NCBI RefSeq assembly: GCF_047495875.1
Contig: NC_092459.1
Span: 7,568,965-7,632,964, forward strand
Source: Pithys albifrons albifrons
Taxonomy: Eukaryota; Chordata; Aves; Passeriformes; Thamnophilidae
DNA: 64,000 nt
Reading direction: 5' to 3'
This document shows, one piece after another, positions 60,501 to 64,000 of the stretch. Within the stretch, counting starts at the first letter, position 1. Every line of letters starts with the position of its first letter. The notes beneath the pieces are model-generated. The model did not search any database, was not told where the DNA came from, and saw only the letters and a program-made list of their open reading frames with translations. The translations under genes and the position numbers were made by a program.

Positions 60501-63500
60501 AATGCTCATATGTCATGAAATTAGATGATGTCATGAAGTTACTTCACTGCGTGGGTATTCTGACTGCTATCCACATGTGCATAATTCTATACTGTCCCTT
60601 GAGTATTTGGGACAAAAAAAGTCCCACTGAGATCCCAAGCCTCAAACTGCCTGCTCAAGGGGAGATGCTACCTCGGGAAAAGACCCTTTAGGACAGCTAA
60701 GTAGAAGGACAGTGGAACTGCACTAAGTTCTCACATAAAACTGTGGAAAGCAGACTTTGTTAATTCTGATTTGTGTTTTCTGTTATTCTCTTAAGTGTAG
60801 CAGCCAACCTCAGGGGACAGGAACTGGTCCGAGTCTGTGTTCGTGTTTGCAGGGTGGGTGCTGAGCAGCACCTGGACACCTCTACAGTGTAACAGCCTGG
60901 GTCTCCTTTGGTTTAACTGGGCTGCACTGGGCTTTCCTCTTCTGAAGAGGACTTAGCAATCCCTGCTCAGATACGGAAATCAAACTGGGATTCAAACAAG
61001 TACGTAACAAATGTTATGGAGAAGCAGAACATGCAGCAGCCTGGGAAGGGGCTCAGAGCTCAGGTGTGAGGGGCAGTGTAAGGGTAGTGTGGCTGGACAC
61101 ATTCAATAACAAGAAAGGAAGCATGAACAAGCCTCACCTGTTAACCCTGCAAAGGTGAGGGGTGCGGGCTCAATAGTCAAGATCAAGAATTATTTCATTT
61201 TTTGACAGTCTGTGATCCTTTCAGGAGAATTTAAGGTCTGCAGACCATCAGGCTGTCCAGGTGTTCTTGGAAATCCTGTATGAGCTACCTCTGAAGATTC
61301 AGATTTGGGGAGAAGTTAGTCTCGATCCCAGCTAAAGGTGTATTGTGACATCATCTTAAACTATATTGGCAGTCCCTTTCTTCAATAAAAAGCTGGAGAG
61401 ATTAGTTTCCAGCTGTTTCAATGTAGAGTCCTCACACTGGGAGGAGAATGCACACACACACCCCTCTTCTCCCTCCTTGCAACTTGTCCCCCTGTTGCAC
61501 TCCACCAGGCTGAGTGGAAGAACAAGGGATCGTGCTTGTCACTGCTAGTGCAACAAGGGAGGGAGAAAAATGGTCCCCAACCCCTCATGAACAAAAATGG
61601 TGCAATTTCTGAAGCCTCACTTAGCTTCTGAATGTACTGGAAAGGGTGAGGGAGCAGAGTTTGGGAAGCCTGGGTATTCTTTATGCACCAGCAGTTTATA
61701 CTCTTTAATATTTGAAGTGTAGTGAGATCAGCTTGTGTGAGTCACTCCCCTTCAACACAAGAAGGAAAACATAAGGGAAGTACTTATCTGACCTACTTTC
61801 TGTGGAAGACTGCAAAAGCACAGTGCAAACAAGCAGGGGCAAATCTAAAAATCCAAATTACCTCATAACATGCAGTTAAGCAAGAGATCGAAGGGCAATT
61901 TAGAAATACATTTGCAGAAGCTTAAGGAAGAATCTTTTAGGGTTTTATTTGCAGTAGGGAAGGCAATTGCCATAAAGTTTAACGTCTGTATGAGAGGTTT
62001 TGTTCCTACTTTTTTGTTATTAAAAAAAAATCTTCTAACTATAATGATTGCCTAGAAGGGGTAAGGTCTTGGGCCTGATTAGGTTGCTGGCAACTTGGAT
62101 ACTTGTCTTTAGAGAGGTTGGATCTAATGAACTAGTTAACCACCATGGAAACTACTTGTTCTATGGAAGTGTGAGGAATGGATAAGGTATTAAGCTTAGA
62201 AGAGAAAACTGCATAAACCTGGTATCTCAAAAAGAATGAAAAGGAGATAAGGCCAATTAACACATACATTGTTAGGTAATAGTGACCTATGCAGAGCTGG
62301 GTTGCTTTGACAGTACATGCTAGTGCTGGCTGACTTCTGAGGATGAAGATGAGTGCTATATTCATTTTTAAGTGACACTGTGTTAATGCAAGCTTGAGAA
62401 ATACAGTGGGCTAGTGGGCAAAGGTGAGAAGAATGTTCTTTTTAAGTAATACAATGAGATGTCCCACTCCTTGGGATGACAGGGATCTTACAGCTTGGAT
62501 AACACAGTGCAACGTCTGAACTTGCAGATGGGGCAGAGCTGGAAAGGGGTGACAAGGGCATCTCAAGGATGGGATAGAAGTCAAAATTTGGGAAAACAGG
62601 GGATGCAGGAAAAGATGAAATTTGGAAGTGATTTATAGGGCTTTGGTTTGAAATCTGAGAAGAGTGAATGACTGGTTTGGTAATGGTAGCCCTACAGAAA
62701 TAAACCTGGGGCTAGACAAGAGCTGCGAGTCAGACATGTTGCAATGATAGGAACAGCAAGTGTATACAGCACAGGCCAACAAGATTCATGAAGTAATCAC
62801 TCTGTAATTAGTAAATTAGTGAACACTAAAATACTGTTGTCTTCTTTAGAGATCCTGTGCTATGACAAACAAGTGCCATAGAACAGGGGTTTGGCCTCTT
62901 ATTTCAGCAACTGAACTTCTGTGCTGGTTAGTATACTCCTTGGAGAGTAAGTGGAGACAGCTCAGGGCTGTATTCCCCTGCAGGGAAGGCTGGGTGCTAT
63001 CTCTGGACTTAGTTTGACTGCCCACACTTACGAAAAGGGACTCTCATTCTACTTGCAGTTAGATGCTCTAGTTTCAGATATGTGAACAGTGTTTGAGTGG
63101 CTCAAAAAGGGAGAGAAGCCAAATTACTTTGTCTCCCCTTCCTTTCTGCTCCCTGGAATTAATGCAGTAACGTGCAGATGAAGTGGCTGGTGTATAGGGA
63201 AGACATGAGTAGTCAGTCCCTGAAATAGGCTGGTTATGTTGTGTAAGGGCTGAGCGTTTCCTGCTACCAGGATGCAGCTCCGAATTGATTCCTCGCTTTC
63301 TTCTTTCCCAAAGCAAGTGTAGCCTGGAAGTAGTGCAGAGAAAGGAGACAGCAAGACTGACCTTTCCAATACCAAATGGATTAACCAGAACTACTCTTTT
63401 GGGGAAGGGGCCTGGAATGAGGGAAGATGAAAAAGTACAATCTGAACAAAGAAAGTTTGTGTGACCTCCAGGAGCCCTTAGAGGATTCTGTGCAAGGAAC

Positions 63501-63634
63501 ATCATAACTTTAATCTCATCACTGACGCACCTTTTTCCCCTTCTCTTTAAAGCAAACTACAAATCTGAATCTTCCTCCTGAAGATCTTGATTCATCTGGT
63601 GATGAAGATGATGCATTCTCAGGTTCAGGTGCAG
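42455..63634 (+). CDS. SDC1: syndecan-1 (SDC1), first two exons
   Basis: SDC1 is a single-pass cell-surface heparan sulfate proteoglycan, a co-receptor for growth factors and matrix. Exon 1 (42455-42511) encodes 19 residues forming a signal peptide; exon 2 (63553-63634) encodes 27 more codons and one base. Joined they give a hydrophobic leader followed by QTTNLNLPPEDLDSSGDEDD and AFSGSGA. The motif NLPPED, the acidic Ser-Gly and the SGSG cluster are the N-terminus of the syndecan-1 ectodomain, where glycosaminoglycan chains attach. Exon 3 onward, with the transmembrane segment and cytoplasmic tail, lies beyond the window. The position after PUM2 supports SDC1 over SDC2-4. Confidence 0.93.
49234..50348 (-). 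mobile_element. solo LTR of an avian endogenous retrovirus, with 5-bp target duplication
   Basis: 1,115 bp starting TGGTGGGTTGACCCTGGC and ending GGACACA, flanked by AGATG on both sides (49229-49233 and 50349-50353). TG..CA ends and a 5-bp duplication define an LTR insertion, and no internal viral genes remain. I recall this LTR as abundant in bird genomes. The interior has repeated CTCCAGTGTGGG blocks. Orientation is inferred and less certain than the borders. Confidence 0.85.
52526..52580 (-). mobile_element. short CR1 fragment
   Basis: TAGAATCATAGAAGATCCTG and GAAAGGGACCCACAAGGATC match the complement of the CR1 3' end. Only about 55 bp remain. Confidence 0.75.
53441..53484. repeat. 20-bp tandem repeat, two units
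   Basis: ATCCAGTTGCTATAGGATAT occurs twice in a row, then ATCC. Confidence 0.95.
57866..57930 (-). mobile_element. short CR1 fragment
   Basis: GTTGGAAGGGACTGTCAAG and ATCATCTAGTTCTAATGCCA resemble the complement of the CR1 3' end, diverged. Confidence 0.7.
63553..63634 (+). CDS. SDC1: SDC1 exon 2, N-terminus of the ectodomain
   Basis: Acceptor TCTCTTTAAAG; donor GTGAGT after 63634. 82 nt, entering in phase 0 with Gln and leaving one base into a Gly codon, as expected for syndecan-1. Three Ser-Gly dipeptides in acidic surroundings (SSGDEDD, FSGSGA) are candidate heparan/chondroitin sulfate attachment sites. Confidence 0.94.
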
Positions 63635-64000
63635 GTGAGTTATTAACACTTGTACTGTTCTTGATCCTTCCAGAATGTGGCAATTGAGATCTTGAACATC
63701 CAGATGAAGGGGGGTGGAGGAAGGAATCTCACACACACACACATGAATATGAGAGCTGGGAACAGAGAGTCTAATCTATTAGTCTTATATTGGTTGAGAT
63801 ACTAACAATTAGCAGAAAATGAGTTGTGGAAGACTTGAAAGGGAGCAGAAGCAAGTAGACTCCATGTGATTGCTAATGTGAGATGTTGTGTGAAGACTGT
63901 TATAAAACTGGAGTGATTCTTTATTCATGGGGAAGAGAGACCATAAGAAGGGCCTTTATGAGCCCTATGTATGAGATACCATTTGAGGGTGTGTAAACCC
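63635..64000 (+). other. SDC1: SDC1 intron 2, start
   Basis: Intron running off the window; a (CA)7 microsatellite lies at 63730-63743. Confidence 0.9.

Larger units (their letters stand above)
42512..63552 (+). other. SDC1: SDC1 intron 1
   Basis: 21-kb intron. The first 800 bp belong to the CpG island. The rest has a solo LTR (49234-50348), CR1 scraps (52526, 57866), a 20-bp tandem repeat (53441), a hairpin (58012) and T- or G/T-rich stretches near 56860-56920 and 58390-58490. Open frames are short with no recognisable homology. A long first intron is normal for SDC1. Confidence 0.85.

Overview
The window comes from a vertebrate nuclear genome, almost certainly a bird and probably a neoavian or passerine. 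It holds two plus-strand genes in tandem: the 3' half of PUM2 (Pumilio homolog 2, coding exons between 5912 and 27500, 3' UTR to about 30340) and the 5' end of SDC1 (syndecan-1, exon 1 at 42455 and exon 2 at 63553). PUM2 and SDC1 are also head-to-tail neighbours in human. Bird origin is inferred from CR1 LINE fragments in the orientation and form typical of birds, an LTR that I recall as widespread in avian genomes, and short introns.

Layout. 1-5911 is PUM2 intron with a CR1 fragment. 5912-27500 has eleven PUM2 coding exons whose splice sites and phases all agree. They encode the last 634 residues: a low-complexity Gln/Ser/Ala-rich region and then the complete eight-repeat PUM RNA-binding domain with every base-contacting residue intact. 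27501 to about 30340 is a long AT-rich 3' UTR with two canonical poly(A) signals and three exact Pumilio response elements. From there to about 41600 is intergenic DNA with tandem hairpins, a candidate LTR, a tRNA-like SINE relic and CTCF-like motifs. About 41640-43300 is a CpG island with the SDC1 promoter and first exon. 42512-63552 is the 21-kb SDC1 intron 1, which carries a solo LTR with a clean 5-bp target duplication. Exon 2 encodes the start of the ectodomain with the Ser-Gly glycosaminoglycan sites.

The most unusual object is a SINE in the next-to-last PUM2 intron (26410-26731, minus strand). It has a nearly full-length 5S rRNA-derived head, a CpG-rich body of unknown origin, a terminal hairpin and a short CATA-repeat tail, and a perfect 15-bp target-site duplication flanks it. 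Retained CpGs and the intact duplication suggest recent insertion. Second in interest are the Pumilio sites in PUM2's own 3' UTR, one of them 4 nt after a poly(A) hexamer.

The two genes are not known to act in one pathway. PUM2 is a cytoplasmic repressor of mRNAs carrying UGUANAUA; SDC1 is a cell-surface heparan sulfate proteoglycan. No tRNA or rRNA genes (other than the 5S-like SINE), CRISPR arrays or bacterial-type features were seen.
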